From assembly GCF_900105415.1 (NCBI RefSeq), contig NZ_FNSM01000001.1, positions 2,704,501-2,768,500 of the forward strand: a stretch of 64,000 nucleotides of DNA, read 5' to 3'. Numbering within the stretch: position 1 is the first letter of the stretch; the number at the start of each line of letters is the position of its first letter. This DNA comes from Streptomyces sp. TLI_105 (GTDB taxonomy: Bacteria > Actinomycetota > Actinomycetes > Streptomycetales > Streptomycetaceae). Positions 21,197 to 30,349 of the stretch are shown piece by piece. A model generated the notes under the pieces. It did not search any database. It saw only the letters and a list, made by a program, of their open reading frames with translations, and was not told the origin of the DNA. The translations under genes and the position numbers were made by a program.

Positions 21197-21840
21197 CTGG
21201 CCACCTCGAGGTCGGGTACGACCTTCCGGAGCTCCTCCGGGGAGAGCGCGCCCTCGCGCAGCAGCACCGGCACCTTGCCCGTGACGTCGACGATGGAAGA
21301 AGGAACGATTCCGGGCGTGGGGCCGCCGTCGAGGTAGACGGAGACGGAGTCGCCGAGCATCTGCTGGGCCGCGTCGCAGTCCTCCGGCGCCGGGTGGCCG
21401 GTGAGGTTGGCCGAGGAGACGGCCATCGGGCCGACCTCGGTGAGCAGTTCGATCGCGACGGGGTGCAGCGGCATCCGGATGGCGACGGTCCCCCGGCTGT
21501 CGCCCAGGTCCCACTGGAGGGACGGCTGGTGCTTGGCGACGAGGGTGAGCGCGCCGGGCCAGAACGCGTCGACGAGCTCCCAGGCCTGCTCGGAGAAGTC
21601 GGTGACCAGGCCGTGGAGGGTGTTCGGGGAGCCGATGAGCACGGGCGTGGGCATGTTGCGGCCCCGCCCCTTGGCGGCGAGCAGGTCCGCGACGGCCTCG
21701 CTGCTGAAGGCGTCCGCCCCGATCCCGTACAGGGTGTCGGTGGGCAGCACGACGAGCTCGCCCCGGCGGACGGCGGACGCGGCCTCGCGCAGGCCGGTCA
21801 CGCGGTCGGTGGCCTCGTTGCAGTCGTATCGCCGTGCCAT
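21193..21840 (-). CDS. sua5: L-threonylcarbamoyladenylate synthase (Sua5/YwlC/YrdC)
   Basis: 215 residues of the YrdC fold. Makes threonylcarbamoyl-AMP from threonine, bicarbonate and ATP for the t6A37 modification of ANN-decoding tRNAs. Motifs: LVVLPTDTLYGIGADAFSSEA, KGRGRNMPTPVLIG, and AVSSANLTGHPAP. It follows prmC after about 35 nt, and its TGA overlaps the next start. The clustering with prmC and prfA is a conserved translation-related neighbourhood. Confidence 0.93.
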   Translation of the reverse strand: MARRYDCNEATDRVTGLREAASAVRRGELVVLPTDTLYGIGADAFSSEAVADLLAAKGRGRNMPTPVLIGSPNTLHGLVTDFSEQAWELVDAFWPGALTLVAKHQPSLQWDLGDSRGTVAIRMPLHPVAIELLTEVGPMAVSSANLTGHPAPEDCDAAQQMLGDSVSVYLDGGPTPGIVPSSIVDVTGKVPVLLREGALSPEELRKVVPDLEVAS

Positions 21841-21874
21841 CAGTTCCCGTCCTCCTCGTACACGTCGTGCTTGC

Positions 21875-22720
21875 TCATGGCATCGCCTTGCGGGCGGTCG
21901 CGAACCGCGGCCGGTTGTTGAGGTCCGGGTGGTCGGCGGCGTCGACCCAGCCCGCCTCCTCGTTGAAGATCCACGGCACCTGCCCGCCCTGGGTGTCGGC
22001 GTGCTCGACGACGACGAGTCCCCCGGGCCTCAGCAGCCGGTGCGCCGTGCGCTCCAGGCCGCGGATGAAGTCGAGGCCGTCCTCGCCGGAGAAGAGCGCC
22101 ATCTCCGGGTCGTGGTCGCGGGCCTCGGGCGCCACGTACTCCCACTCGGTGAGCGGGATGTACGGCGGGTTGGAGACGACCAGGTCGACCTGGCCGTCGA
22201 GCTCCGGCAGCGAGGTGAGCGCGTCGCCCTCGTGCAGCGTGACGCGGGAGCCCTCGACGTTCTTGCGGGTCCACGCCAGCGCGTCCTCGGACAGCTCCAC
22301 GGCGTGCACCCGCGAGCGCGGCACCTCCTGGGCGAGCGCCAGCGCGATCGCCCCGGAGCCGGTGCACAGGTCGACGATGAGCGGTTCGACGACGTCCATG
22401 GCGCGTACGGCGTCTATGGCCCAGCCGACGACCGACTCGGTCTCCGGGCGGGGCACGAAGACGCCGGGCCCCACCTGGAGCTCCAGGTAGCGGAAGAACG
22501 CCCGCCCGGTGATGTGCTGGAGCGGCTCGCGGGCCTCGCGGCGGGCGACGGCCTCCCAGTAGCGGGCGTCGAAGTCCGCGTCCTTGACGTTGTGCAGCTC
22601 CCCCCGCTTGACGCCGTGCACGAACGCGGCGAGCTCCTCGGCGTCGAAACGCGGTGAGGGAACGCCGGCGTCGGCCAGCCGCTGGGTGGCCTGGGCCACC
22701 TCGGCAAGCAGCAGGTTCAC
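21875..22720 (-). CDS. prmC: Peptide chain release factor N5-glutamine methyltransferase
   Basis: 281-residue SAM-dependent methyltransferase (HemK/PrmC) that methylates the Gln of the release factor GGQ motif. The catalytic NPPY is in LVVSNPPYIPLTEWEY, the SAM motif is IVDLCTGSGAIALALA, and the N-terminal helical domain (LLAEVAQATQRLADAGV) binds the release factor. Directly downstream of prfA, its substrate. Confidence 0.95.
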   Translation of the reverse strand: MNLLLAEVAQATQRLADAGVPSPRFDAEELAAFVHGVKRGELHNVKDADFDARYWEAVARREAREPLQHITGRAFFRYLELQVGPGVFVPRPETESVVGWAIDAVRAMDVVEPLIVDLCTGSGAIALALAQEVPRSRVHAVELSEDALAWTRKNVEGSRVTLHEGDALTSLPELDGQVDLVVSNPPYIPLTEWEYVAPEARDHDPEMALFSGEDGLDFIRGLERTAHRLLRPGGLVVVEHADTQGGQVPWIFNEEAGWVDAADHPDLNNRPRFATARKAMP

Positions 22721-22765
22721 GCTGGTCCTCCGTGGTGCGGGGGTGGGGCTGGCTTGAGGGGGGCC

Positions 22766-23842
22766 TTACGCTGCGGCGAGCTTCGCCGCCGAGTCGGCGT
22801 CGACGCACGCCTGGATCATGGCGTCCAGGTCGCCGTCGAGGACCTGGTCCAGGTTGTACGCCTTGAAGCCGACGCGGTGGTCGGAGATCCGGTTCTCCGG
22901 GAAGTTGTACGTGCGGATCTTCTCGGAGCGGTCGACGGTGCGGACCTGGCTGCGGCGGGCGTCGGCGGCCTCGGCCTCGGCCTTCTCCTGCGCGGCGGCG
23001 AGGAGCCGGGAGCGCAGGATGCGCATGGCCTGCTCCTTGTTCTGGAGCTGGCTCTTCTCGTTCTGGCAGGAGGCGACGATGCCGGTCGGCAGGTGGGTGA
23101 TGCGGACGGCGGAGTCGGTGGTGTTGACCGACTGGCCGCCGGGGCCGGACGAGCGGTAGACGTCGATGCGCAGGTCGTTGGCGTGGACCTCGACCTCGAC
23201 CTCCTCGGCCTCGGGCGTGACGAGCACGCCGGCGGCGGAGGTGTGGATGCGGCCGGCGGACTCGGTGGCGGGCACGCGCTGGACGCGGTGCACCCCGCCC
23301 TCGTACTTGAGCCGTGCCCAGACGCCCTGGCCGGGCTCGGTGGCGCCGTTGCCGCCCTTGGTCTTCACGGCGACCTGGACGTCCTTGTAGCCGCCGAGCT
23401 CGGACTCGGTGGCGTCGATGATCTCGGTCTTCCAGCCGACCCGCTCGGCGTACCGCAGGTACATCCGGAGGAGGTCACCGGCGAAGAGGGCGGACTCGTC
23501 TCCGCCGGCACCCGCCTTGATCTCCAGGATGACGTCCTTGTCGTCGCTCGGGTCGCGCGGGACGAGGAGCAGGCGGAGCTTGTCGGTGAGCTCCTCCCGG
23601 TCCTTCTCCAGCTGCTTGACCTCGGCCGCGAAGTCCGGGTCGTCATGTGCCAGCTCGCGGGCGGTCTCGATGTCGTCACCGGTCTGCTTCCAGGAGCGGT
23701 AGGTGGCGACGATCGGGGTCAGCTCGGCGTAGCGCTTGTTGAGCTTGCGCGCGTTCGCCTGATCGGCGTGGACCGACGGGTCCGCGAGCTTCGTCTCGAG
23801 GTCGGCGTGCTCGCCGACCAATTCCTCGACCGCCTCGAACAT
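22766..23842 (-). CDS. prfA: Peptide chain release factor 1
   Basis: 358-residue RF1, terminating at UAA and UAG. The GGQ loop [20 protein letters not shown] is intact; the recognition tripeptide region is [14 protein letters not shown] (PAT, as in RF1 rather than SPF of RF2). The N-terminal coiled coil begins [14 protein letters not shown]. Upstream of prmC by 45 nt. Confidence 0.97.
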   Translation of the reverse strand: MFEAVEELVGEHADLETKLADPSVHADQANARKLNKRYAELTPIVATYRSWKQTGDDIETARELAHDDPDFAAEVKQLEKDREELTDKLRLLLVPRDPSDDKDVILEIKAGAGGDESALFAGDLLRMYLRYAERVGWKTEIIDATESELGGYKDVQVAVKTKGGNGATEPGQGVWARLKYEGGVHRVQRVPATESAGRIHTSAAGVLVTPEAEEVEVEVHANDLRIDVYRSSGPGGQSVNTTDSAVRITHLPTGIVASCQNEKSQLQNKEQAMRILRSRLLAAAQEKAEAEAADARRSQVRTVDRSEKIRTYNFPENRISDHRVGFKAYNLDQVLDGDLDAMIQACVDADSAAKLAAA

Positions 23843-23885
23843 CGGGGGCTCCTGGGGTTTTCGTCAGTTGCTACGGGACGGCAAA

Positions 23886-23929
23886 GCGCCGGTCCCGGCC
23901 GCCCGCGCGGGGCAGCCGAGGACCGGCGC
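23886..23929. terminator. Hairpin between rpmE and prfA
   Basis: 10-bp perfect stem GCGCCGGTCC / GGACCGGCGC with a long GC-rich loop just past the rpmE stop. It probably ends or attenuates the rpmE transcript. Confidence 0.55.
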
Positions 23930-23938
23930 AGGGGCTCG

Positions 23939-24157
23939 CTACTTGGCGGAGCCGGCCTTGCCGAAGCGGGCCTCGAAGCGGGCCACGCGGCCGCCGGTGT
24001 CGAGGATCTTCTGCTTGCCCGTGTAGAACGGGTGGCACTCGGAGCAGACCTCGGCACGGATGGTGCCCTCGGTGAGGGTGCTACGGGTGGTGAACGACGC
24101 GCCGCAGGTGCAGCTGACCTGGGTCTCGACGTACTCGGGGTGGATCTCGCGCTTCAA
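23939..24157 (-). CDS. rpmE: 50S ribosomal protein bL31 (zinc-ribbon form)
   Basis: 72 residues. A zinc-binding set of cysteines is visible (SCTCGAS and VCSECHPF), so this is the C+ form that is often replaced by a Cys-less paralogue in zinc starvation. It bridges the ribosomal subunits. A good sigma-R-like promoter lies about 100 bp upstream, which would tie its supply to thiol oxidation and zinc release. Confidence 0.97.
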   Translation of the reverse strand: MKREIHPEYVETQVSCTCGASFTTRSTLTEGTIRAEVCSECHPFYTGKQKILDTGGRVARFEARFGKAGSAK

Positions 24158-24261
24158 GGTGTCTCCTAGTTTCGGGAGGGCGCCGGGTCGCCGCCGCGGG
24201 TTGCGGACAGCGTGAACCGGAGCCGACGTACCAGTCTGCCAGGACCGGCCGCATCTCCCAA

Positions 24262-24287
24262 AACGGGGGTCGGTCCGAAGGTATTCC
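24262..24287 (-). promoter_or_regulatory. Sigma-R-like promoter of rpmE
   Basis: Minus strand: GGGAAT, 18 bp, GTTTT. This fits the Streptomyces sigma-R consensus (GGAAT-N18-GTT) exactly. I recall rpmE being reported as a sigma-R target in S. coelicolor, which agrees; the present call rests on the motif. Confidence 0.75.
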
Positions 24288-24325
24288 CGGGCTCGTCCCG
24301 GACCTTTCCCGGGCTCTTTCCCCGG

Positions 24326-25420
24326 CTACTTGACGAGGCCGCCGGCCTGGCCGGTGGCGGTGTCCCTCGTGGCCGACGCGGGGATCGGGAGGTCGCCCTT
24401 GAGGGCCTTCCAGACCTGCTTCGACTGCGCTTCGAGGGGGACGACGCGGTTGGGGTCCCGGGGGTCGTACTCGACGGGCAGGGTGACCATGTGGACGTTC
24501 CCCGCGCCGATGCCGGAGAGGCCCTTGGCGAAGCCCATCAGCTTCTGGACCGAGTCGAGTTCGGAGTCGGGCGTGATGGCCTTGGTGGCGGCGTCGGCGA
24601 GGCCGTACAGCCTGGTCGGGTTCGAGAAGACGCCGACGCTCTTGACCTGGTCGATGAAGGCCTTCATGAAGGCCTGCTGGAGCTGGATGCGGCCCAGGTC
24701 GCTGCCGTCGCCGACGCTCTTGCGGGTGCGGACGAGGCCGAGGGACTGCTCGCCGTCGAGGGTGTGCGTGCCCGGGGCGAGGTCGAGGTGGCTCTTGGAG
24801 TCCTCGATGGCCTGCGTGGTGGTGATCTCGACGCCGCCGAGCTCGTCGATGAGCTTCTTGAAGCCGGTGAAGTCGACCTCGATGTAGTGGTCCATGCGGA
24901 TGCCGGACATCGACTCGACGGTCTTGACGGCGCAGGCCGGGCCGCCGACCTCGTAGGCGGTGTTGAACATGGCCCGCCGCTCGCCGGGGACGGCGGTGCC
25001 CTGTCCGTCGGTGCAGGAGGGCCGGGTGATGAGGGTGTCGCGGGGTATGGAGACGACGCTCGCCTTCTTGTGGCCCTCGTAGACGTGCACGACCATCGCG
25101 GTGTCGGAGCGGGCGCCGCCCTCGTCCTTGCCGTAGGCGCCGTTGTCGCCGGAGCGGGAGTCGGAGCCGAGGACGAGGACGTCGAGGGATCCGTTGTCGA
25201 CGTCGTGGGGGCGCTCGGTGCCGAGCTGGGCGTTGATGTCGACGCCCTGGAGGTTGCCGTCGAGCTTGAGGTACACGTAGCCGAGTCCGGCGCCGCCGAG
25301 GACGAGGATCGCCGCGGCCCCCGACATCAGGATCGGTGCCTTGCGTCGTCTGGCGGGCTGCTTGCGGCGGCGGCCGCTGCCCGTGCCCCGCGCGTGCCCG
25401 CTCTTGCTCTGCTCGGTCAT
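24326..25420 (-). CDS. LytR-CpsA-Psr (LCP) family wall-polymer ligase
   Basis: 364 residues: a basic cytoplasmic N-terminus, one membrane helix (ILMSGAAAILVLGGAGLGYVYL), then an extracytoplasmic LCP domain with DVLVLGSDSR, SVVSIPRDTLI, MDHYIEVDFTGFKKLIDELGGVEI and LGLVRTRKS. The conserved Asp and Arg residues that bind the pyrophosphate lipid are present. LCP enzymes attach teichoic-acid-like or capsule polymers to peptidoglycan. It lies between rho and rpmE with its own intergenic spaces. Confidence 0.92.
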   Translation of the reverse strand: MTEQSKSGHARGTGSGRRRKQPARRRKAPILMSGAAAILVLGGAGLGYVYLKLDGNLQGVDINAQLGTERPHDVDNGSLDVLVLGSDSRSGDNGAYGKDEGGARSDTAMVVHVYEGHKKASVVSIPRDTLITRPSCTDGQGTAVPGERRAMFNTAYEVGGPACAVKTVESMSGIRMDHYIEVDFTGFKKLIDELGGVEITTTQAIEDSKSHLDLAPGTHTLDGEQSLGLVRTRKSVGDGSDLGRIQLQQAFMKAFIDQVKSVGVFSNPTRLYGLADAATKAITPDSELDSVQKLMGFAKGLSGIGAGNVHMVTLPVEYDPRDPNRVVPLEAQSKQVWKALKGDLPIPASATRDTATGQAGGLVK

Positions 25421-25521
25421 CGTCTTCCCTCAGCCCTAGGATTCACCTTCTGTGACGGCGAAGCACCCGAAAGGGTTGCATGCGGGTCTGTGAGGTTTGG
25501 GCGAGCTCCGGCCGGAAACGG

Positions 25522-25557
25522 CACTGCGCCCACCGTGCGGACACGGTGGGCGCAGTG
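25522..25557. terminator. Intrinsic hairpin after rho
   Basis: Perfect 16-bp stem (CACTGCGCCCACCGTG and complement) with loop CGGA, about 70 bp past the rho stop on the minus strand. Confidence 0.85.
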
Positions 25558-25625
25558 GTTCACGCAGGTCACGACGGGGTTACGGGATCGGAGCCCGGTT
25601 TTCGTCGTGTGACGCAGCTCTCGCG

Positions 25626-27656
25626 TCAGTCGTTGTTGCCGGCTCCAGGGGTGGTCTTCTGGATCTGGAGCAGGAACTCGCCGTTCGACTTCGTCTGCTT
25701 CATCTTGTCGAGCAGCAGCTCGATCGCCTGCTGCTGGTCGAGCGCGTGGAGCACGCGACGCAGCTTCCAGGTGACGGCGAGCTCGTCGCTGCCGAGGAGG
25801 ATCTCCTCCTTGCGCGTGCCCGAGGCGTCGACGTCGACGGCCGGGAAGATGCGCTTGTCGGCGAGCTTCCGGTCGAGCTTGAGCTCCATGTTGCCGGTGC
25901 CCTTGAACTCCTCGAAGATCACCTCGTCCATGCGCGAGCCGGTGTCGACCAGCGCGGTGGCCAGGATGGTCAGCGAGCCGCCGTCCTCGATGTTGCGCGC
26001 CGCACCGAAGAAGCGCTTCGGCGGGTAGAGCGCGGTCGAGTCGACACCACCGGACAGGATGCGGCCGGAGGCCGGCGCCGCGAGGTTGTACGCGCGGCCC
26101 AGGCGGGTGATCGAGTCGAGCAGGACGACCACGTCGTGACCCAGCTCCACGAGGCGCTTGGCGCGCTCGATGGCCAGCTCGGCGACGGTGGTGTGGTCCT
26201 CGGCCGGACGGTCGAAGGTCGAGGAGATGACCTCGCCCTTGACCGACCGCTGCATGTCGGTGACCTCTTCCGGACGCTCGTCGACCAGGACGACCATCAG
26301 GTGGCACTCGGGGTTGTTGTGCGTGATCGCGTTGGCGATCGCCTGCATGATCATGGTCTTGCCGGTCTTCGGCGGGGCCACGATCAGACCGCGCTGGCCC
26401 TTGCCGATCGGCGACACGAGGTCGATGATCCGCGTGGTCAGCACGCCCGGGTCGGTCTCCAGACGGAGCCGGTCCTGCGGGTAGAGCGGGGTCAGCTTAT
26501 TGAACTCCGGGCGGCCGCGGCCGGAGTCGGCGGCCATGCCGTTCGCGGAGTCCAGGCGGACCAGCGCGTTGAACTTCTCGCGGCGCTCGCCCTCCTTCGG
26601 CTGACGCACGGCGCCGGTGACGTGGTCGCCCTTGCGCAGGCCGTTCTTGCGGACCTGGGCGAGGGAGACGTACACGTCGTTCGGGCCGGGCAGGTAGCCG
26701 GAGGTCCGGATGAACGCGTAGTTGTCGAGGATGTCCAGGATGCCCGCGACGGGGATCAGGACGTCGTCGTCGGCGACCTGCGGCTCGCCGGCCTGGAAGT
26801 CGTCACGGCCACGACGGCCACGACGGTCGCGGTAGCGACCGCGACGCCCGCGACGGCCGCCCGCCTCGTCGTCGTAGTCGTCCTGCGGACCGGCCTGCTG
26901 GCCACCCTGCTGACCCTGGCCGCCCTGGCCCTGGCCGCCCTGGCGCTGGCGCTGGCCGCCCTGGCCACCGCCCTGCTGCTCGTCGCCCTTGCGGTCGCGC
27001 TGACGGTCACGGCGGTCACGGCGGTCGCCGCGCTCCCCGCGCTCGCCCCGCTCGCCGCGGTCGCGACGGCCACGGCCCTCGACGCCGTCGACGACGGCCT
27101 CGGCCTTGGCGTCGGCCTGCGGCTCGGCCTTGACCTCACGGGTCTCGGTGCGGGCCTCGGTCTTGACGACCTGGACGGCCTCGGCCTTGGTCTCGCCCTC
27201 CGGGGAACCGGCGGGGGCGGTGGCGCGACGACGACGGCGCTCACCGGCCGGGGCGTCGTCGGCGGCCGGCTGGCCCGGGATGTCGATCTGCTGCTGGGCG
27301 ACGGCCTTCTCGGCCTTCTCCGCCTTGGGCGCGGCGGCCTCGGCGGCCTCGCCCGTGCGGGCCTTGGAGGTGGCGCGGCGCTTCGGCTTGGTCTCGGCGG
27401 CGTCGGCGGCCTTGGCGGGGGCGGAGCCTCCGGCCTGCGCCTCCTTGATGACCTCGATCAGCTGGCTCTTGCGCATCCGCGCGGTGCCCCTGATGCCGAG
27501 GCCGGACGCGACCTGCTGCAGCTCGGCCAGGACCATGCCCTCGAGGCCGGTGCCGGAGCGGCGGCGCCGTGCGGTGCCCGTGGCACCTGCGGCGGGCGCG
27601 GCGGTGTCGACACTGTTGTCGGCAGTCACGCCCATCAGATCGGTGGTGTCGCTCAC
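25626..27656 (-). CDS. rho: Transcription termination factor Rho
   Basis: About 676-residue RNA helicase hexamer. An N-terminal helical domain (residues ~38-75) is followed by a ~220-residue insert rich in Ala, Glu, Lys, then Arg-Gly-Asp and Gln-Gly repeats ([27 protein letters not shown]). The cold-shock RNA-binding domain starts at [18 protein letters not shown], and the ATPase has the P-loop VAPPKTGKT and Walker [12 protein letters not shown]. The start is GTG ([10 protein letters not shown]) with GAAGGA upstream. The insert is the actinobacterial type that widens RNA binding. It has a long leader and a possible sigma-R promoter. Confidence 0.96.
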   Translation of the reverse strand: MSDTTDLMGVTADNSVDTAAPAAGATGTARRRRSGTGLEGMVLAELQQVASGLGIRGTARMRKSQLIEVIKEAQAGGSAPAKAADAAETKPKRRATSKARTGEAAEAAAPKAEKAEKAVAQQQIDIPGQPAADDAPAGERRRRRATAPAGSPEGETKAEAVQVVKTEARTETREVKAEPQADAKAEAVVDGVEGRGRRDRGERGERGERGDRRDRRDRQRDRKGDEQQGGGQGGQRQRQGGQGQGGQGQQGGQQAGPQDDYDDEAGGRRGRRGRYRDRRGRRGRDDFQAGEPQVADDDVLIPVAGILDILDNYAFIRTSGYLPGPNDVYVSLAQVRKNGLRKGDHVTGAVRQPKEGERREKFNALVRLDSANGMAADSGRGRPEFNKLTPLYPQDRLRLETDPGVLTTRIIDLVSPIGKGQRGLIVAPPKTGKTMIMQAIANAITHNNPECHLMVVLVDERPEEVTDMQRSVKGEVISSTFDRPAEDHTTVAELAIERAKRLVELGHDVVVLLDSITRLGRAYNLAAPASGRILSGGVDSTALYPPKRFFGAARNIEDGGSLTILATALVDTGSRMDEVIFEEFKGTGNMELKLDRKLADKRIFPAVDVDASGTRKEEILLGSDELAVTWKLRRVLHALDQQQAIELLLDKMKQTKSNGEFLLQIQKTTPGAGNND

Positions 27657-28072
27657 GAAGGGTCCTTCCCTGGAGCGGACGTCGGCCATCTGGCTCGGCG
27701 ACCGGTTGTGCTGTCCGGCAGGGTCCTGGTTCGTGGACCGTGTCCGGGGCGGTGGTCCCGCCGGGTACGGCGGAGAGAGAAAACGTGCTGTGGGTCCGGC
27801 CCGAGCGCCCCCTGCTCGGCCCTCACTGCAGAAGAGCGAGGGGTGTCGTGCCGGTTCCGGAGCGTGCTCGAAACTGCTCAGGCAGGCTGCTCAGGCAGTT
27901 GGGGAGGCTCCCGGAAGAAGGGTGGTCCCTGATGGGGACACTCCGCACCACTCCACAAAGAGGTCGGGTGCAGACTTGAGGTTAACACTACCGGCTCCAA
28001 CAAACATTCCCCCTCTCCCTCACCGGCAATCTCCTGTCCGAGGCGCTGCCCGGCGCCCCGGCCGTCACACGC
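27657..28072 (-). promoter_or_regulatory. rho upstream region: long leader and sigma-R-like promoter
   Basis: No gene in this 416-bp space. On the minus strand GGGAAT is followed after 19 bp by GTT (28010-27984), a near-consensus sigma-R promoter. It would give a leader of about 320 nt before the rho GTG, containing short repeated TGCTCAGGCAG-type elements (around 27885-27900). Autogenous attenuation of rho is known in enterobacteria, and a leader of this length could allow the same here. Confidence 0.45.
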
Positions 28073-28990
28073 CTAGGGCGCCAGCGGCAGGACACTCGCT
28101 CCGGACGCGTCGAGGTCGAGCCGGTTCGCGGCCCAGCCCTCGCCCGCGAGGCGGGCGACCTTGTCGGCCGTCCCGTGTTCGGCCAGCGCGAGGACCGTGG
28201 GGCCCGCGCCGGAGATGACCGCGGGGACGCCGTCCGCGCGCAGCCGGTTCACGAGGGCGATGCTCTCCGGCATCGCGGGGGCCCGGTACTCCTGGTGCAG
28301 CCGGTCCTCGGTGGCCGCGAGCAGCAGCTCGGGGCGGCGGGTCAGGGCCTCGACGAGGAGGGCGGCGCGCCCGGCGTTGGCGGCGGCGTCCACGTGCGGG
28401 ACGGTGCGCGGCAGGAGTCCGCGGGCGGTCTCGGTCAGTACGGGCTTTCCGGGGACGAAAACCACCGGAACGATGGAATTCGAGGGGTCCATCCTGATCG
28501 CCCGCGCGGCACCGGCCTCGGTCCAGGCGAGCGTGAATCCGCCGAGCAGACAGGCGGCGACGTTGTCGGGGTGGCCCTCGATCTCGGTGGCCAGCTCCAG
28601 GAGGGCGGCCTCGTCGAGCTTGGCGTCCCCGCCTATGGTCACGGCGCGGGCGGCGACGATGCCAGCGCAGATGGCGGCGGAGGAGGAGCCGAGGCCGCGG
28701 CCGTGCGGGATGCGGTTGGCGCAGACGACCTCGAGGCCGCGCGGCTGCCCGCCGAGCAGGTCGAAGGCCGTGCGCAGGGAGCGTACGAGCAGGTGGCGCT
28801 CGTCGCGCGGGAGCGTCTCGGCGCCCTCGCCGGCGATGTCGACGTGCAGCCCGGAGTCGGCGACCCGGACGACGACGTCGTCGTAGAGCCCCAGCGACAG
28901 GCCGAAGGCGTCGAAGCCCGGGCCGAGGTTGGCGCTGGTGGCGGGGACGCGCACCCGTACGGCGGCGGCGCGGAACGCTGGACCGGCCAT
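28073..28990 (-). CDS. thrB: Homoserine kinase
   Basis: 305-residue GHMP kinase phosphorylating homoserine in threonine synthesis. Motifs: VPATSANLGPGFDAFG at the N-terminus and the ATP-binding IPHGRGLGSSSAAICAG. The C-terminal GHMP motif is ISGAGPTVLAL. The start is ATG with AAGGAGAG upstream. It is separated from thrC by about 280 bp that contain two hairpins, so it may be expressed from its own promoter. Confidence 0.96.
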   Translation of the reverse strand: MAGPAFRAAAVRVRVPATSANLGPGFDAFGLSLGLYDDVVVRVADSGLHVDIAGEGAETLPRDERHLLVRSLRTAFDLLGGQPRGLEVVCANRIPHGRGLGSSSAAICAGIVAARAVTIGGDAKLDEAALLELATEIEGHPDNVAACLLGGFTLAWTEAGAARAIRMDPSNSIVPVVFVPGKPVLTETARGLLPRTVPHVDAAANAGRAALLVEALTRRPELLLAATEDRLHQEYRAPAMPESIALVNRLRADGVPAVISGAGPTVLALAEHGTADKVARLAGEGWAANRLDLDASGASVLPLAP

Positions 28991-29162
28991 CGCTCGTTGA
29001 CTCTCCTTGATCGCGAAAACGGTGTTTCAGACAACGGGTATTCAAGAGAAGTGCTCGGGGACCCGGGGGCCGTTTCGGCCGCGGGGGCGACAACGGCAAC
29101 GACACCGCGCATATGCGTCGGGGCGGGTTCGGTACAGCCTATCGAAGGAAGGTTCTGTGGCG

Positions 29163-29254
29163 ACATAGGGCGCACAGGAGGCGCACGATGCGTGTCGCGA
29201 GCCATCCTGTGCGCCTATGTAGGTTCCTGATCGGGTTTCACCCGATCAGGAACC
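29163..29254. terminator. Two inverted repeats between thrC and thrB
   Basis: A perfect 15-bp stem with 3-base loop (GGTTCCTGATCGGGT / ACCCGATCAGGAACC) directly follows thrC and is a strong terminator. Next to it a 16-bp inverted repeat (ACATAGG-CGCACAGGA, one bulged G) with a 25-nt loop lies towards thrB and could be a leader element or operator. Confidence 0.75.
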
Positions 29255-29272
29255 GGTGGGGCCGGGCTGCTT

Positions 29273-30343
29273 TCAGGCCAGGCCGAGGCGCTCGGCGGCG
29301 GCCGCGGCGTCGACCGGGACGGTGACCGGCTGCGGCGCGCCGGCGACGGCCCAGTCGGGGTCCTTGAGGCCGTTGCCGGTGACCGTGCAGACGATCTTCT
29401 GGCCGGGGTCGACCTTGCCCTGCGCGGCGGCCTTCAGCAGACCGGCGACCGAGGCGGCCGAGGCGGGCTCGACGAAGACGCCCTCCCGAGCGGCCAACAG
29501 GCGGTAGGCCTGCAGGATCTCACGGTCCGTCACCTCGTCGATGAAGCCGCCCGACTCGTCGCGCGCGGCGATCGCGTAGTCCCACGAGGCCGGGTTGCCG
29601 ATGCGGATCGCGGTGGCGATCGTCGACGGGTCCTTGACGACCTCGCCGCGCACGAGCGGGGCGGAGCCGGAGGCCTGGAAGCCCCACATGCGCGGGCGGT
29701 GCGTGGACATGGCGTCGGCGGCGTACTCGGTGTACCCCTTCCAGTACGCCGTGATGTTGCCCGCGTTGCCGACCGGCAGGACGTGGATGTCGGGGGCGTC
29801 GCCCAGCATGTCCACGATCTCGAACGCGGCGGTCTTCTGGCCCTCGATGCGGACCGGGTTGACCGAATTGACCAGCGCCACCGGGTAGTTCTCGGAGAGG
29901 CTGCGGGCCAGGGTCAGGCAGTCGTCGAAGTTGCCGTCGACCTGGAGGATCTTCGCGCCGTGCACGAGGGCCTGGCCCATCTTGCCGAGCGCGATCTTGC
30001 CCTGCGGCACGAGGACGGCCGAGACCATGCCGGCGCGGACCGCGTAGGCCGCCGCCGAGGCGGAGGTGTTGCCGGTGGAGGCGCAGATGACCGCCTTGGC
30101 GCCCTCCTCCTTGGCCCGGGTGATGGCCATGGTCATGCCCCGGTCCTTGAAGGAGCCGGTGGGGTTGGCGCCCTCGACCTTGAGGTGCACCTCGCAGCCC
30201 GTGCGCTCGGAGAGGACCTGAGCGGGGACGAGCGGCGTGCCGCCCTCACGGAGCGTGACGACCGGCGTCGTGTCCGTGACCGGAAGGCGGTCCCGGTACT
30301 CCTCGATGATGCCGCGCCACTGGTGGGTGCCCTTGTGGGTCAT
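29273..30343 (-). CDS. thrC: Threonine synthase
   Basis: 356-residue PLP enzyme converting O-phosphohomoserine to threonine. The PLP lysine lies in [17 protein letters not shown]; the Gly-rich phosphate loop is [16 protein letters not shown]. The short N-terminus is typical of the actinobacterial/Bacillus class rather than E. coli ThrC. Starts six bases after the hom stop, so co-transcribed with hom. Confidence 0.96.
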   Translation of the reverse strand: MTHKGTHQWRGIIEEYRDRLPVTDTTPVVTLREGGTPLVPAQVLSERTGCEVHLKVEGANPTGSFKDRGMTMAITRAKEEGAKAVICASTGNTSASAAAYAVRAGMVSAVLVPQGKIALGKMGQALVHGAKILQVDGNFDDCLTLARSLSENYPVALVNSVNPVRIEGQKTAAFEIVDMLGDAPDIHVLPVGNAGNITAYWKGYTEYAADAMSTHRPRMWGFQASGSAPLVRGEVVKDPSTIATAIRIGNPASWDYAIAARDESGGFIDEVTDREILQAYRLLAAREGVFVEPASAASVAGLLKAAAQGKVDPGQKIVCTVTGNGLKDPDWAVAGAPQPVTVPVDAAAAAERLGLA

Positions 30344-30349
30344 GGGTCC

